NCBI GenBank assembly: GCA_014529385.2
Contig: CM043962.1
Coordinates: forward strand, 53,711,905 to 53,775,904
DNA length: 64,000 nt
Source of the DNA: Adiantum capillus-veneris
Taxonomy: Eukaryota; Streptophyta; Polypodiopsida; Polypodiales; Pteridaceae
Direction of reading: 5' to 3'
Position numbers and translations under genes: made by a program. Shown here piece by piece: positions 1 through 11,784 of this stretch. How positions within the stretch are numbered: position 1 is the stretch's first letter; every line of letters begins with the position of its first letter. The notes beneath the pieces are model-generated. The model ran no database searches. It saw only the letters and a program-made list of their open reading frames with translations, and was not told where the DNA came from.

Positions 1-94
1 AAATGACTTGAAAATTGAAATAAGAACTCAAAAGAGACTAGGGAAGCCATGCATGTGCCCACAGTAGGTTTTTGGTTGAAAAATAAGCATGTAG

Positions 95-968
95 ACATCC
101 TACGCCTAGTATGTCTACTTCCTCTAATTTTGATGAAACTTGACATTCTTGTGGCCCTTGACCTGTGCAACATGGCTATGTACTTGGAATTTGGTTTGGA
201 CATCAAAAAGTGCAATTTTGAGCAGATTTAGGCTTTTGGCTCACAAAATGGGTAGGATGTCCTATATGGATGGGAAAATGATATCCAATTGGATTGAAAT
301 TTGATATATAGGATTATTATACCGTATAAAAGACTCCCATGATGTCAACTCCTACACAGAAGGTCAATATGAACCTGGAAACATCCTACGTGTAGGATGT
401 CTCTTTTCTCAGAATGACTTGATTTCGGTTCTGTGGGTAGCCCTTAGCATGTAGAACATGGCCATGTTCTTAGATCTTGATTTGGACAAGTATTGGTGTT
501 GTTAGGAGCATGTTTAGTGTTTTTAGGCTCAGAAAAGTGCATCTTTGAGGTTTTGGGAGCCAAATGTGATGGGTCTAGCTTGAAATTTGATATATGAGCT
601 TGTGAAGATGTCATAAAGATATGTGGAGCTCAAAAACACCAGTTGGAGGTCAAATAGGGTATTTAGACATCCTACGTGTAGGATATCTATTTCACTATTT
701 TTCATAGCTGGCTCCATAGTTAGTTTAGCAATGTGATAATGAGTATACTGTGCAAGTTTCATGTGATATGGACTAGTTTTGGTAGGTCTATGACCCTTTA
801 TTGCCTCTATGATCTGACTTTTTGTTTTTTGATGCATATGAGGTCAACTCCTGTCCAAATGAAACTTGATGGCTAGCATGTATAAGCTATGTAGAAGCTG
901 TGTATGAGGTGAGATATTAAGTTGGGTGCCCAAACATGGTCTTGAGATATCCTACACGTAGGATGTCG
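95..968 (-). repeat. ~286-bp degenerate tandem repeats with palindromic core, 3' region
   Basis: Core copies with arms ACATCCTAC and GTAGGATGT start at 95, 381, 667 and 947, giving spacings of 286, 286 and 280. Two cores have centre GT, the last has AC. Flanks are related between units (an ACATGG-CATGT-CTT segment and a GAAATTTGATATAT segment recur). The 381 copy shares CCTGGA before and CTTTTCTCAGA after the core with the leader copy at 12354, so both arrays are the same family in the same orientation. Confidence 0.8.
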
Positions 969-1740
969 CCTGATGAATTCTTTTGGAGAAGTGCTACTAG
1001 TATATGCCCTTAGCCCCCCTGAGTCCCCTTTAAGCCTTCTTTCAATCAAAAAGTCAAAAAGATAGATAGAAACTCTCTGTTTGGCTTTCAGAGTCTCTGA
1101 GTCGTTTTCTGACTCTTGGAGTGCTTTCCGGCGATGAAATTTCTTGATGTTAGTCTCCATAGCTTCACGGTTCCTTTGGGAACCTTGCCATATGGTTTTT
1201 GTTGGCTTTGGCTTCACCAGAGCTCCATAACGCAATTTGTCACTCTGGAAGCGCCCGTGGTTGCGTTTTCATGCCGTCGATGACTTGTGGTGGTCTACCA
1301 CCATAGGACTTGGTTGTTGATGGTCTAGGCAAGCCACTCGTGAAGTTTGGTGGCAAATGGACATCCGGTTTGGCCGTGAGAGCCATGTGACGCTTTATGT
1401 GTTTGATGCCGTTTCTGAATCTTAGTCCCATTTTGGGTCGCCTCATGGCCATGTGCGCTATATAGCCTTGTAGAGCATGTCCAGATGCTCCTACCCATGA
1501 GTTTTGGTAGCATTTGGGCGACTTTCCACCGATTTACCACTTGGTGGCCTCTTGCAGGGCTCTAGAAGTTAGGGTTTTTCTCGTTGGTTTTTTACTGCCT
1601 TTGTGCATTCAAGAGTGGTCTCCTATGCTAGGGTAAACCCCCTATGAAGCCTTATTTCTATTGGGTTAGCCGTTAGGTGGCTACCTCTACATGTAGGTCT
1701 CTATTGCCCGTTCCCCGTGTGAACCCTACACTAGTTTTCG

Positions 1741-2694
1741 CAATAAAACATCAAACATACGCGAAAATCTCAAGGTGCTGAGCCTACCTCTCATATCTGG
1801 GGCCTATCGGGTGGTCGTGTGTGTCGTAGAAGCAGCTGGAAGTACGGTTCGTTCTAGGTGGCAAGAGCTCTCTCTCAAGAAGGAAATAGTAGAAATGAGC
1901 TCTAAGTGAAGTGAAAAATTTCTTACAATGCGGGTCCCCGGACCACTTTCTATGAAATTGGACATGTGCTCCTAACTTCTTGCAAGATGCGGTTTAAGCT
2001 CAAAAAGTTCTTGATTTAGACTCCGTTTGCCCAGTTTTCGAGAAATTTGACGTTTCGGTCAAAATCTGGCCAAAACACGCCTCCCGCTCCATTCCCATAA
2101 TTGCACCCCCATTGTACCATAGGTTGTCCTATAGTCACTGATTATCCCCATATTTTTTGTTTTTCATTACGACCATATTTCACCTGCTTTTTGTATTTTT
2201 GAAGTTTTTCTGCCGATAATTAGTAAAATTAAAAAGAAAATAGCAAAATAAACCCAGAAAATCCCCAAAAATCACAATAACTCAAAAACATCAGCTCAAA
2301 ACACTATTTACACTCACATGCAATTTTTATGGCCGGATTTCTCCGTTTTACCAATATTTTGCTCGAAAAATGGCTATTTTTACATATATACACATACCTA
2401 GAGGCCTAATTTGGCGTTTGGCCCCATATACTTCTAGATTCGTGCTGTATAAGAGCATATGTACTTAGCTTAGTCCAAAAAATTTCGCAATCAAATAAAA
2501 ACTCTTCAAAATAGTCGAAAAACATGCTCTTTTTTGCTCTTTTCACCTTCATTGGGTCTGCATTGAGAATGCCTCCCCCCCTCCTAGTCGGAGTCCTCTT
2601 GGACGAAAAGGTATCGCCTTGGGGTATGTGCATTGCATGGGTTAAAAATTGTGCTAATGCGCGGCCTTGTAATGTGGCCCTATCTGATGCATAC
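1741..2694 (-). other. 3' non-coding region, no gene seen
   Basis: This stretch between the last coding frame and the 286-bp repeats has no supported ORF. It is AT-rich with short homopolymers. A palindromic CTACATGTAG lies near 1690, just before it. No convincing polypurine tract or LTR start was found. Confidence 0.4.
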
Positions 2695-3680
2695 TCAGTC
2701 AATGCATGGAAAAATTAATGTTGTGCGAGAGGAGGGAATAAGCAAGATGCTTATTGGCATTTGACGTCGAGGTTTCCTGTTTGTTGTTGATTTGGTTGGT
2801 GGATTTTCTTTGCAAGTAAAAGTTGTAACTCTACAGCTCTTTGTTTGATCGTCTTTTTTGCAAAAGTTGCTTGGTTTGCCGCTATTGTCGATATGGCCGT
2901 GGTTGTTTCCGTGGATGGAAGTGTCATGTCCGTTGTAGCTATAATCTTGTTCTTTGTTAATTGCCCTTTGGAGTTTTGTTGTGGAGGCTTTTGTAGGTTT
3001 ATTGCCTCGTCCTTGGTCGTCATTTTTGTTCTGCTGATCGGCACCCACATAGATCGGTTTGCCAGTTTGATATGTAGTGAGTGTCTGGCTGCTGGTGTTG
3101 CTTGTACTGAAGGGAGGTCCTGTTGCTTTGGTTTGGGGATCCAAATGCGTGCCACATTTAAGTGGTTACTGAGCATTCTCTTCGGGATCCATATCTTTTT
3201 TATTCCCTTGGTTGTTGGTTTAACTATGTTCTTCTGTTGACTTCTGATGTTGTATTGTGGTTTGTATGCCAGGTCGCCTCTATCCTTCCGTACCCATACT
3301 TGTTTTTCGCGTGTTGCTAACCTTGATCTATTCACTGTGGTCTGTGTTGTCTTATTTTTGTAGTGAACATGGTTGGCAGTTCCCTGGTTGTTCTCCATGG
3401 GTATCGTGTTGTGCTTTATTGGCATGCATCCTTTTTGTTCTTTATCCAGTGATGGTGGTGCTATCATCTGGTTCTTCCAGATTGGCTGAGAAAAGGCTAA
3501 CACCTGTTGTTCTTGTGCATGCTGAATTTTGATTGTATGCGAATTCCAATCTATCTGCACATTATACTCTTTATGCCAAGGTTGTCCCAACAACATGGGG
3601 TGTAGTGTGCTCGCATCCTCAACCACATAAAACTTGTGGGGGTAAAATATTGATGTATTTCTACATGCAATATTGTCCAA
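2695..3680 (-). pseudogene. second protease C-terminal half and Gln/Lys/Trp-rich tail
   Basis: A 309-residue minus-strand frame (2751-3680) picks up the second protease after the frameshift. It contains FYVVEDASTLHPMLLGQPW and YNVQIDWNSHTIKI, the flap-to-C-terminal part of the protease fold. A basic tail follows with repeated WVRK/WIPK/WVP motifs, Gln- and Thr-rich, of a type seen in retroelement nucleocapsid-like regions. The end of the element's coding region is near 2750. An overlapping frame at 2695-3144 has no recognisable content. Confidence 0.55.
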
Positions 3681-4255
3681 CCCAATGTTCGTAGCAAATG
3701 TGATGTACTACTTTCCAGCACTTGTTGAGTAGGATGTAGTTGATCTTCGGGCTTGAGTTGTTTGTATAATTTGTAAGAGATCAGATTTTCTTGAGCTCCG
3801 GAATCAAGCAATGCCGTCTATTCAACTTGATTGCTACCCACTTTGACTGCAATTATTGGTTCCCCTGTGTCTTCACCAAAATTCGTTAATCGAATAGCAT
3901 TTAATCGCAACGGTGATCCACTTTGTTGTTGTTGTCGTAGAAGCCTTCTTTTTGCAATGCGTTCTTTTTCTTGTGCTTGTTCTTCTTCTCGTACCCTTTG
4001 TTTCTCCTTCATCCGTTTTTTTTCTTGATGGATTTGTTAAATCATATCATGTGTTAGCGATAAATGATACTTTTTTAACCGACACCCACTAATCCAATTT
4101 GGCATTTCTTCTCCTGTCAATGTAGCAAGTTTGACAGCTCCACTTTGTGATAAATCACTAATCACAAAGGGTCCCATCCCTTGCTTTTTAAGTTTCTTGG
4201 CATGTTGCTTCAAAGTATAAAAAAGTACATAATCACCTGTTTTGAACTCTTTCAT
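3551..4255 (-). pseudogene. integrase C-terminal domain followed in frame by second aspartic protease
   Basis: After a frameshift near 4255 the minus strand reads the integrase C-terminal domain (FKTGDYVLFYTLKQHAKKLK, GPFVISDLSQSGAVKL). It ends at a TAA at 4037, but the same frame continues through a Glu/Arg/Gln-rich linker (MKEKQRVREEEQAQEKERIA) and, past one more stop at 3818, into ALLDSGAQENLISYKLYKQL, an aspartic-protease active site. The frame breaks again near 3680. Proteases normally precede RT in Ty3/gypsy elements and one is already present at 6885-7511, so this is an extra domain. It could be original to the lineage or remain from a nested element. Confidence 0.65.
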
Positions 4256-6276
4256 ATAAACACATGCTTGTCAAAAAACTCTTTTTGTCTTCTCTTTTTA
4301 GCATAGATCGAAGCTACAGCTCTCAGTCGAAGTTCATCTAGCTTTTCAAGATCATCTATTCTTGAAGAAAGCTCATGGCCTGTCCATTCTAAGTGTTTCG
4401 CTACTCGTAGAGTTGGAACTAAAAACTCTATGGATAATATGGCGTTTAGACCAGACACCATGTTGTACGGTGTTGTTCCAATAGATGTTTTATAAGCTAC
4501 CCGGTATGCCCATAGTGTTGAGTGTAATTGTTGATCCCAGTCGGTCCTTGACTCTGATATAATTTTAGTCAAAACAGTGCATAGTTTTTTATTTGTGGCC
4601 TCAGCTTGTCCATTTGCCTGTGGATGATATGGAGCAGATTTTCTATGTATGACCATGAATTCCTCTAACAGGCATTCAATGGCTTCATTAAGAAAATGTG
4701 TTCCTCGATCACTGACAATTTCTATTGGTAATCCGTATCGTACAAAGACATTCTCATACAAAAATTTTGCAGTGGTTCTTGCATCTGCTTTTTGTGTTGC
4801 TTTGGCTTCAGCCCATTTTGTGAGATAGTCCGTAGCCACAATGATACATTGGGTATGGGTGCGATATGCAGGGGGTGAAATAGGTCCTACAAAATCAATT
4901 TCCCATTTTGCAAATGCACGTGCTCCCATCAATGGCCGTAGTGGCATCTCATCTCTCTTTATCGGCACCTTAGTGTAGTTCGTTTCTGCACTATTTAGCT
5001 GTCGGCTTGCATAACAAACTGGAAAATCCATTGTTCCTTCTCCATGTTGAGCCAGAATACTCCCAATTGCGTATGCAGAGGCATCAATGTGAACATGGAA
5101 TATCTTTTCCCAATCTGGTGCTTTAAGTACAGGTGCTGATACAAGGTTTTCCTTAAGCTTTTGGAATGAAGTTTCACACTCCTCAGTCCAGTCAAAACTG
5201 ACTAATAAGCGATATAGTGGTTGTGCAATGACCGCATACATATATATGAATCTTCGATAATATCCGCAGTGTCCCATGAAGGATTGTACTTGTTTGTCAT
5301 TAGTAGGAATGGGCAAGTCTACTATGACTCTAATTTTGTCTAGGTCAGTGGTTATGCCATTTCTTGAGACAATATGTCCTAAGATGCGACCTTGCCTTAC
5401 CATAAAAATGCACTTTTTCGGGTTGAGACAGATTCGATATGTTCTGCACTTCTCAAATACCTTTTTTAAATGGTCAATATGTTCTTCTCGTATAAGAGAG
5501 TGGACACAGAGATCATCCTTATATATTTCTAAGAATATTCTCAGGTATTCTTTGAACGCATGAGTCATTAACCTTTGGAAGGTAGCTGGGACATTGGTTA
5601 GGCCAAAAGGCATAACTCTATATACATATATTCCCCACTCTGTGGAAAATGTTGTTTTGTGTTGATCCTCTATTACGATTGCCAATTGGTTATACCCCGA
5701 AAACCCATCTAAAAAGGAATAAGCCCATTATTATGCCACCCTCTCAAGCACATGTTCCGTGATCGGCAAGGGATAATTATCCCTTATTGTGGCTGCGTTC
5801 ACTTTTTTGAGGTTCACACACACACGCATCTTTCCATTCTTTTTGGGGACAACCACAATGGGTGACACCCAATCTGTATGCTTGATTTCATAGATGAATT
5901 TAGCATCCATCAGCTTCTCAATCTCTTATTTGATTTTTTTAGCGAATGTGTCATTATATGTGTAAGGACGTTGTTTGCTAGGTTTGGCATCTGATTTCAA
6001 AGGAATTGTATGTTGGCATATCGATGGATCAACTTCTTTGAGGTCTTTGTAGGACCATGCAAACACATCTTTATACTTCTTGAGAAGTTGTGTTAGCCTT
6101 TCTTCTTCTTCAAGCTCTAAATCAGTCGCTATATAGACAGGCTGAGGCTCTTCGCCTGGCACAGCGAGGTCTATCCGTTTTGCATTTTCCGGCCCATCAT
6201 AAGATTCTTGGTTTATTCTTTCCCTTATTGGTGGTGTCATTATGATTTTTCTGTCCTCGATGGTGGGATGGTACAT
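4252..6276 (-). pseudogene. pol: RT, truncated RNase H, integrase core
   Basis: One minus-strand frame runs from 6276 to 4252 with three stops (5926-5928 and a double stop at 5728-5733). RT begins with KDVFAWSYKDL and TDWVSPIVVVPKKNGKMRV and continues through MPFGLTNVPATFQRLM. The catalytic motif is YKDD (5512-5523) where Y(L/V/I/M)DD is expected. RNase H starts (HVHIDASAYAIGSILAQ, ASRQLNSAETNYT), then jumps at about 4970 to PIKRDEMPLRPLMGARAFAK just before the integrase core. The second half of RNase H and the integrase HHCC finger are missing. The DDE triad is present: D in IDFVGP, D in VSDRGTHF, E in NGQAEA, with 35 residues between the last two. Confidence 0.85.
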
Positions 6277-6910
6277 TCATGTTTCCTTTTTTTGAATTCT
6301 CCTTACTGTCACTTTCTCCCTCAGTAGTCCATACCTCTCGTAACGACCGTTTTAGTTCTTGGTATTTCTTTTTACGCTCCATTTTGGTCCACTCTAGATA
6401 TTTTGTCTTTTCCTGTTTTGGTTGTTGAGATTTTCCTGATTTTGTTTCTGTTTTAGTCTTCAATGCTTGTTTTATTTTCTCATGTGTCCTTTCCCTTCGA
6501 ACTCTTGAGAATCTTCCTGATTTTTGGTCTTTTACACAATCCTCTGCCATGACAAGCATTAGATAGTGAGTTTTATCTTTTATCTTGAGCATCAGGTTCT
6601 CTCTAATTTTGTTGTCTGCTCTTTTTTTTCTATAGCGTTCTTGGCGTCTAGGGTGTTGATTTGCAAAATCATAAAACTTGATATTCGCAGTTGTCTCCCT
6701 ACTCTCGCTCGAGCTGTCTGAACACTCGTTATCTGCATCGTTACTTAGTTCCAGATGCTTAGAGGAGTCATAAAAATCTTCTTGTTCTGGTGAGTCTACA
6801 TTCTCATCTCCTGCTGGTATAAGGCTTACCATGTAATAGGGTAGCACATCATAGCCATCCTTATCACAAAATTTTGTCGTTGGACTATCGGTAATGGTAC
6901 AGACATCCAA
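6197..6910 (-). pseudogene. basic linker between protease and RT
   Basis: A 237-residue minus-strand frame overlaps the protease end by 26 bases and the RT start by 80. It is very rich in Lys, Arg, Glu and Ser, with KKYQELKRSLREVWTTEGE near the end. No domain is recognised. It sits where the polyprotein joins protease to RT, so the overlaps probably mark frameshifts, not separate genes. Confidence 0.5.
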
Positions 6911-7511
6911 TGTTGCTAGTATGTGAGTCCCATTCCAGAGGTTCTAAGGCATCTTCGGGAAAAGGTTCCGGAATGTAATCCTTGTCCTCAATATCTCTTT
7001 CTAAGATGCATTCCTCTCTTTTTAAGCTCCCACAATGTGAAGCTCCACACATCCATAACTCTTTTTTTTGCCCTAACCATGCTGGGAGTTCAGACCCTGC
7101 CAATGTAGCTGAATCAAACTCTTCCACTGGTATCTGGTTCACATCCTTGTAACTATGGCCTTTTAGGTATATTTTGGTTATAGTCTCCCCACGTCTGAGG
7201 TAAATGTGGTCGTAACCCCAATCCTGGACCATCTTTAATTGTCTCATGAATGGTCTTCCCAAGATGATCTCGTAATTTTTCTTTTTGTCAAAATCAACTA
7301 TTGCAAATGTATGCTCATACTTGATTCCACAAGAGGTGACAATTACTTTTTCTAAAAGTCCTAGAGGCTTTTCCATGAACCCATCTGCCAGTTGCAATTT
7401 CATTCTGGTAGCTCTCAAAGCCGGTTTTTCCCATTTTTTCCAGATTTCTTTGGTGGCGATAGCGACTCCCGCTCCACTGTCAAGAATAGCTTTGGATACT
7501 ATTCCTTGAAA
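6885..7511 (-). pseudogene. aspartic protease 1 (canonical position)
   Basis: A retroviral-type aspartic protease that would cleave the polyprotein. The active-site motif ILDSGAG sits at about 7470-7484 on the minus strand and the second hallmark, EIILGRPFMRQ, about 60 residues later. It precedes RT, the normal Ty3/gypsy order. The stop at 7512 cuts it off from the linker and a frame change near 6900 separates it from the next segment. A second, different protease lies after the integrase (3551-4012). Confidence 0.75.
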
Positions 7512-8858
7512 TTATACTGGTAGTGTGGTATTTCCATCTTCTCCCTCGCAATATTCTCCAACCTTGTTTAAAGGTACTGGCCAAGTGTTTAGTTGAGGTT
7601 TGTCCGATTCTTTGATCCCTTCTTGAAGCTTTGAGGTAGGGTCTTTTACTCCAAATTTTTCTAAGCATTTGTCTACGGTGGTCCACATGTTTGGTCGTAA
7701 CCTCAGGAGTTCGGCTAACATGATTGGGCATGCCACAAGGGTGGACAATAACTCAATCAACCCTTGTGAATCCATCACTCTGTTGGAAGAAAGTCTTTGA
7801 GATGGGATTGCTCTCACCTCAGACTTAGCTTCATACTCCCCTAGGTAAGAGGGTAGAGTTTTTAGCGAGTCTGGTTGGCTGTGCCCCGATCTAATTGAAC
7901 CCTGGTCTCCCCCTTGTGAATGCATACCAAAGTTCATTTGTGATTTTGCCTCAAACTCTTCAATGGGAGGTAAGATCTCATTTTCCTCCTTTCTAGTGCT
8001 ATTTATTTGGTGGTTCACCCTGTTAGCTTCATTTGCTTCCCGGATTTTCTTCCATGGGTCATCTAGACTGTTACAATCCTTACCCATTTCTATCAATGTT
8101 TTAGGCTGGAAGCCATCAATTGTCTCATCTGTTGTATTTGGCACTATGATAGGTTCTCTCCTAGACTAAGAGGCAGTCGTGAGTCTCTCCTTCGTTTCTA
8201 CTTGTCTCTCTAGAGTTGGTTTGATAGGGGTTGGAGTTGGTACCTCCTGCCAACTTGGAGGTTTACCAAGAGAATTTTCTATCAAGGATTGGGTTGTTTC
8301 AATCATCTTTTGACACATTTCCAACCTCTATTTTTCTATTTCTGCATATGGATAATCCATCCATCTTTGCTCTTCGGTTTGGTTGTTTTTGAGTCTGGCT
8401 TCGTATGCTTTTAAAAGTACGTCTAACTGCTCATTTACTTTTTCTACCAGCACTCATCCTCCTGATCCTGCACTTCGGGGTTCCTTTACTTCCTTGGGCC
8501 CTATTGTTGCCGCAGTGTGTGAGCTTAAACTAGTTAGATCCTCTAACCGCTCCAATCTATCCTTTGTATGTTTTAACTCCTCGGATAAAGCCGTTTGCTC
8601 TCGTTCTCTCCTAACTTTCATACGCGCCTTTCTAGCTTTCCAAGTGCTTCTCTAATTTTTCATTTCTACACTTGGGGCATCGGTCTTTGGCTCTTCAATT
8701 ATGGATTCGTTTGTCATTCTTTGAGCTTGTGCTCGTGTCACTGCCTGAATAGGTATTACTGTCTCATTTTTTGACCCTCCACTGGAAGGCACTCCTTCCA
8801 ACATGTTCAAAGTAGTTTTTGCTCCTTTGCTCAAGTTCTTAGGGAAATCAGGAATCAA
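7512..8858 (-). pseudogene. gag-protease linker, helical/coiled-coil
   Basis: The minus-strand translation is clearly coding but interrupted by stops and frame changes. Its first half (about 8180-8650) is charged and helix-prone with heptad-like patterns (RRERTALSEELKHTKDRLER). Its second half (7512-8144) ends with LLSTLVACPIMLAELLRLRP, the helical segment that commonly precedes the protease in Ty3/gypsy polyproteins. The frame leads through one stop at 7512 into the protease. No enzyme motif is visible. Confidence 0.6.
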
Positions 8859-8865
8859 GTGAGTA

Positions 8866-10072
8866 ATTCCACACTAGGTGCAATACGCGTCGACTCTAAT
8901 GATTTCATCATGAGGACAGTCTCTTAGCCAAATGGTCTCCACCACACTTGTAGCAAGGTCCCTTAGGCTGTTGAGGTGCTCCTTGAGCTCCTCTTTGTTG
9001 ATATGCATGCCTCTGCCCGCCCATGCCTCCATTGGCTATGAACAACAGTGTTCGTTCATCCAAGCTATATCTTCCTTCTCATGCTGCCTGTGCAGCTGTT
9101 GGTGGTCCTATACTTCCAATCATGCTCCAAGGTTCTAGCGTTGGGAGTTCTTCCGGTGGATAATAGATAGGATTTGCTGCATATCCATTGGAATCTTTGT
9201 AATATGCATGCATAGGTACCAAAGCCTTCTCTTTCTGGTTCGTTTATCATTGGTGTGTATCTTATGCCGACTGGTCGTAATCCTGGTAGGGGTGGTTGTT
9301 GCCCCAATACTGGTTGTGGTCTTTCAACACCTACAGGTCCTGGTAGGTTGCCTTCTTGATACCTAGGCATCGGTGGAAGTTGAGGAGATGCTACCTGAGC
9401 TTGAGGAGCATAAGGTCGCTCTCTCACATATCCCTTGTTATAATAACATTCCTCCATCACATGGTTTGTCCATTTCTGTTCAATAGCACACCACTTCGGT
9501 TGTTTAGCCTGAGGCTTGACATACATATTAATTTTTTTTAGCACTTCCTCCACAAGCTACTTCTAGCTTACAACTACTTATCCTTTTGGTGCTGTCTTAG
9601 AGGACTTGCTTCCACTTTGTTGTGAGGATGAATCGTCATCAAGATCCTTGAATTCTCCCTCCTTGTAGACCTCACAGTTGTCTACAAGGTAAAGAACCTC
9701 CTTAGTTAACTCATTTAACGTTGTGCTCCTCTTCATATGTAAGTCCTTATGGAGATCTGTGTTCCTTAGTCCTTCAATAAATATAAGCATAAGTCTAGAC
9801 TGAGTTGGCAGTTCTTCCACAGGGCAGAACTTCACATATCTTTTTAGTCGTAGGGCTGCCTTTCGCACAAATTCCCCTTCTTTCTATTTGAATTTATGGA
9901 TTTGTGAGACTGTATTATGAGCTATCCCCCTTTGTGAGAATTCCTCAATAAACTCATCAAAAACCTCCTCCATAGACTCGAAATCTCTACTCTCCACAGG
10001 GTCAAACCAAGTAGTGGTATCCTCTTCTAGGGTAAGCCCAAACCCTGCAAATTGAGTAGGGAAGTCCAACAC
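8866..10072 (-). pseudogene. gag capsid (Retrotrans_gag) and zinc knuckles
   Basis: The frame continues from the upstream gag part. Residues around 9884-10072 contain TTTWFDPVESRDFESMEEVF and those after 9868 contain RYVKFCPVEELP and FIEGLRNTDLHKDL, the pattern of the retrotransposon gag domain that packs element RNA. A stop at 9884 splits it. A Pro/Gln-rich stretch follows (9065-9553). A CCHC knuckle (CYKCGGDHLAKR then CPH) lies at about 8910-8955 with a one-base frameshift inside it, and a second CxxC/CGITHL element follows at about 8870. The zinc knuckles would bind nucleic acid. The copy is broken at several points. Confidence 0.75.
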
Positions 10073-10276
10073 TTCTTCAGCTCTAATTACACGCTAGTCT
10101 ACGAATCTCATCATTGGTTCTCCTTGTCCTACTTGATATACCTCCTCTAGCCTTGGATAGTGGGAGGGTTCCTCTCCCAAAGGTGCCCCTAAGCCATAAT
10201 TTCTGATGGTTCTTGCAAGAGGTGGTTCATCTCTTCTAACTCGTTCTATGGGTTGTCTTCCGGGCTTTGTCGACTC

Positions 10277-11374
10277 TTAAGTTTTTGGCTTACTCTCGCC
10301 TTCATATCGTGAATAGAGTGGTGGTTCTTGTAGATCTCTTAGCCCTCGTGGGGCTGGAAAACCATCTCTGTTTCGGTCTTGTTCTAATGACACACTTTGT
10401 TGAAGCCATGCCTCCAATGATGGCTGGGTTGCTTGTTGGTTTTGGTAATGGAACGTCTGTTGTCGGTTAGAATATGATGTTGTCTCGTACTCTTTTGAAA
10501 ATGGATTTGTTGACTTGCTAGGGGTATAGGTGGACCTTGGTACTTCTTTAGGGGCATATGTTGATGTTTCTAGAACTGTTGCCTTTTCTACCTCCTCTGG
10601 GAGAATTCGTTTGTATTCTTGCCCGTACCTGTCAACAAAAATGATATCCTTCCCCATAGAAATTTCATAAGAGAATAAGTAAAGAACAATGTCTTTTCTT
10701 AATTCATTTGGGTAGGGTTCTTTGTATCGAGAATAAGAGACTACTCCCTCTCTCTCATGCTTGTAAATTCCCACATTCTCATTATAGGTAGAGACCTTGG
10801 TTGTTTTTTTATCATACATAAAAAGAGCTCCAGGTCGATCAATCTTTGGAGACGGCTCTTGAGCCTCTGAGACCATTTTTCCTTTTGCCATATTATCTCC
10901 ATATTTGTTGTAATCCTCAGGGTTACTAACTATCAGATAGTGGTTCCCCTTTTTGTCTCAAAATCTATATCCATCATCATAGACTCGAATTATCTCCAGT
11001 CTCTGAGAAGGTCTTTCCTCTATACAAATACACTTGCATCTTCGATAGTCAAAATAAACTAGGGCTCCCCTAGAGTTTGTTCCTTCTAAGAAGATTATAG
11101 TGAACTTGGCATCGTTCAAAGGGTTTTGGGAGGTAATTCCTCCTAGCATTGGTCCTTCACCGGAGAAACTTCCTGGTTTTTGACTACCCATCATGAAGGA
11201 GGACTTATCTGATGAAGTGTTAGTATCACTACCCTCCTCAATGATCGGTGCTAATGGATCTAGCCTTGCCTGAGTTACACTCTCCTCAGTGGACACTAAG
11301 CTACCTTGATCACCTGCCACTTTTTGGTCTCTAGGAACGTGTCTTCTTGATCTTAAATTCATCAAACTTAGCAA
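10277..11374 (-). pseudogene. gag N-terminal region
   Basis: One minus-strand frame runs from an ATG at 11374 to 10277 with a single internal stop at 10958, and the same frame continues into the gag domain. The product is hydrophilic, Ser/Thr- and charge-rich, with Pro/Tyr-rich stretches near its end. It shows no recognisable catalytic motif. The leader before it is non-coding, so 11374 is the likely gag start. In Tat/Ogre relatives an extra ORF can precede gag; here the shared frame suggests an extended gag N terminus instead. The function of this part is unknown. Confidence 0.55.
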
Positions 11375-11784
11375 TGAAATTTATCACAAATCCAACCACT
11401 CACCTGGCAAGGGATCAGTTTCCGCACAACTTCTTGCCTTGCGGCTGAATATACCTTTATATAAGCGTTTAATTTTGGCAATCGAATCAAAACATCTAAC
11501 CGCTAGAGGTGGTCTTAGTAATGATTGGTATAACTGAAGAGTTAACCTCAACCACTACTGTACTCTATACACTTCGGATGTTCTTGATTAGGTCTGCTAA
11601 TCTGGAACCATACACTACCCAAGTGTTTATCAGTCTAGAGGGAAAGTCTTAATTCCGTCTTTGCTCCGTCAAAAGGTCAAACAATGTCCAATTTCACTTC
11701 TGAAAGAATTTATGGAACTCTTAAGTCAATTAGAACATCACTCTATGTCCACGGTCAAATTTTGACTTCAATATCATGCCTTAG

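Noticed and set aside
1620..1790. Possible 3' LTR of the first element
   Set aside because: Only short, scattered resemblance to 13270-13450 (AGGTCTCTA, CATCAAAC); not enough to call an LTR pair.
2845..3532. Plus-strand ORFs rich in hydrophobic residues, membrane-protein-like
   Set aside because: They are antisense shadows of the second-protease/tail region read on the minus strand.
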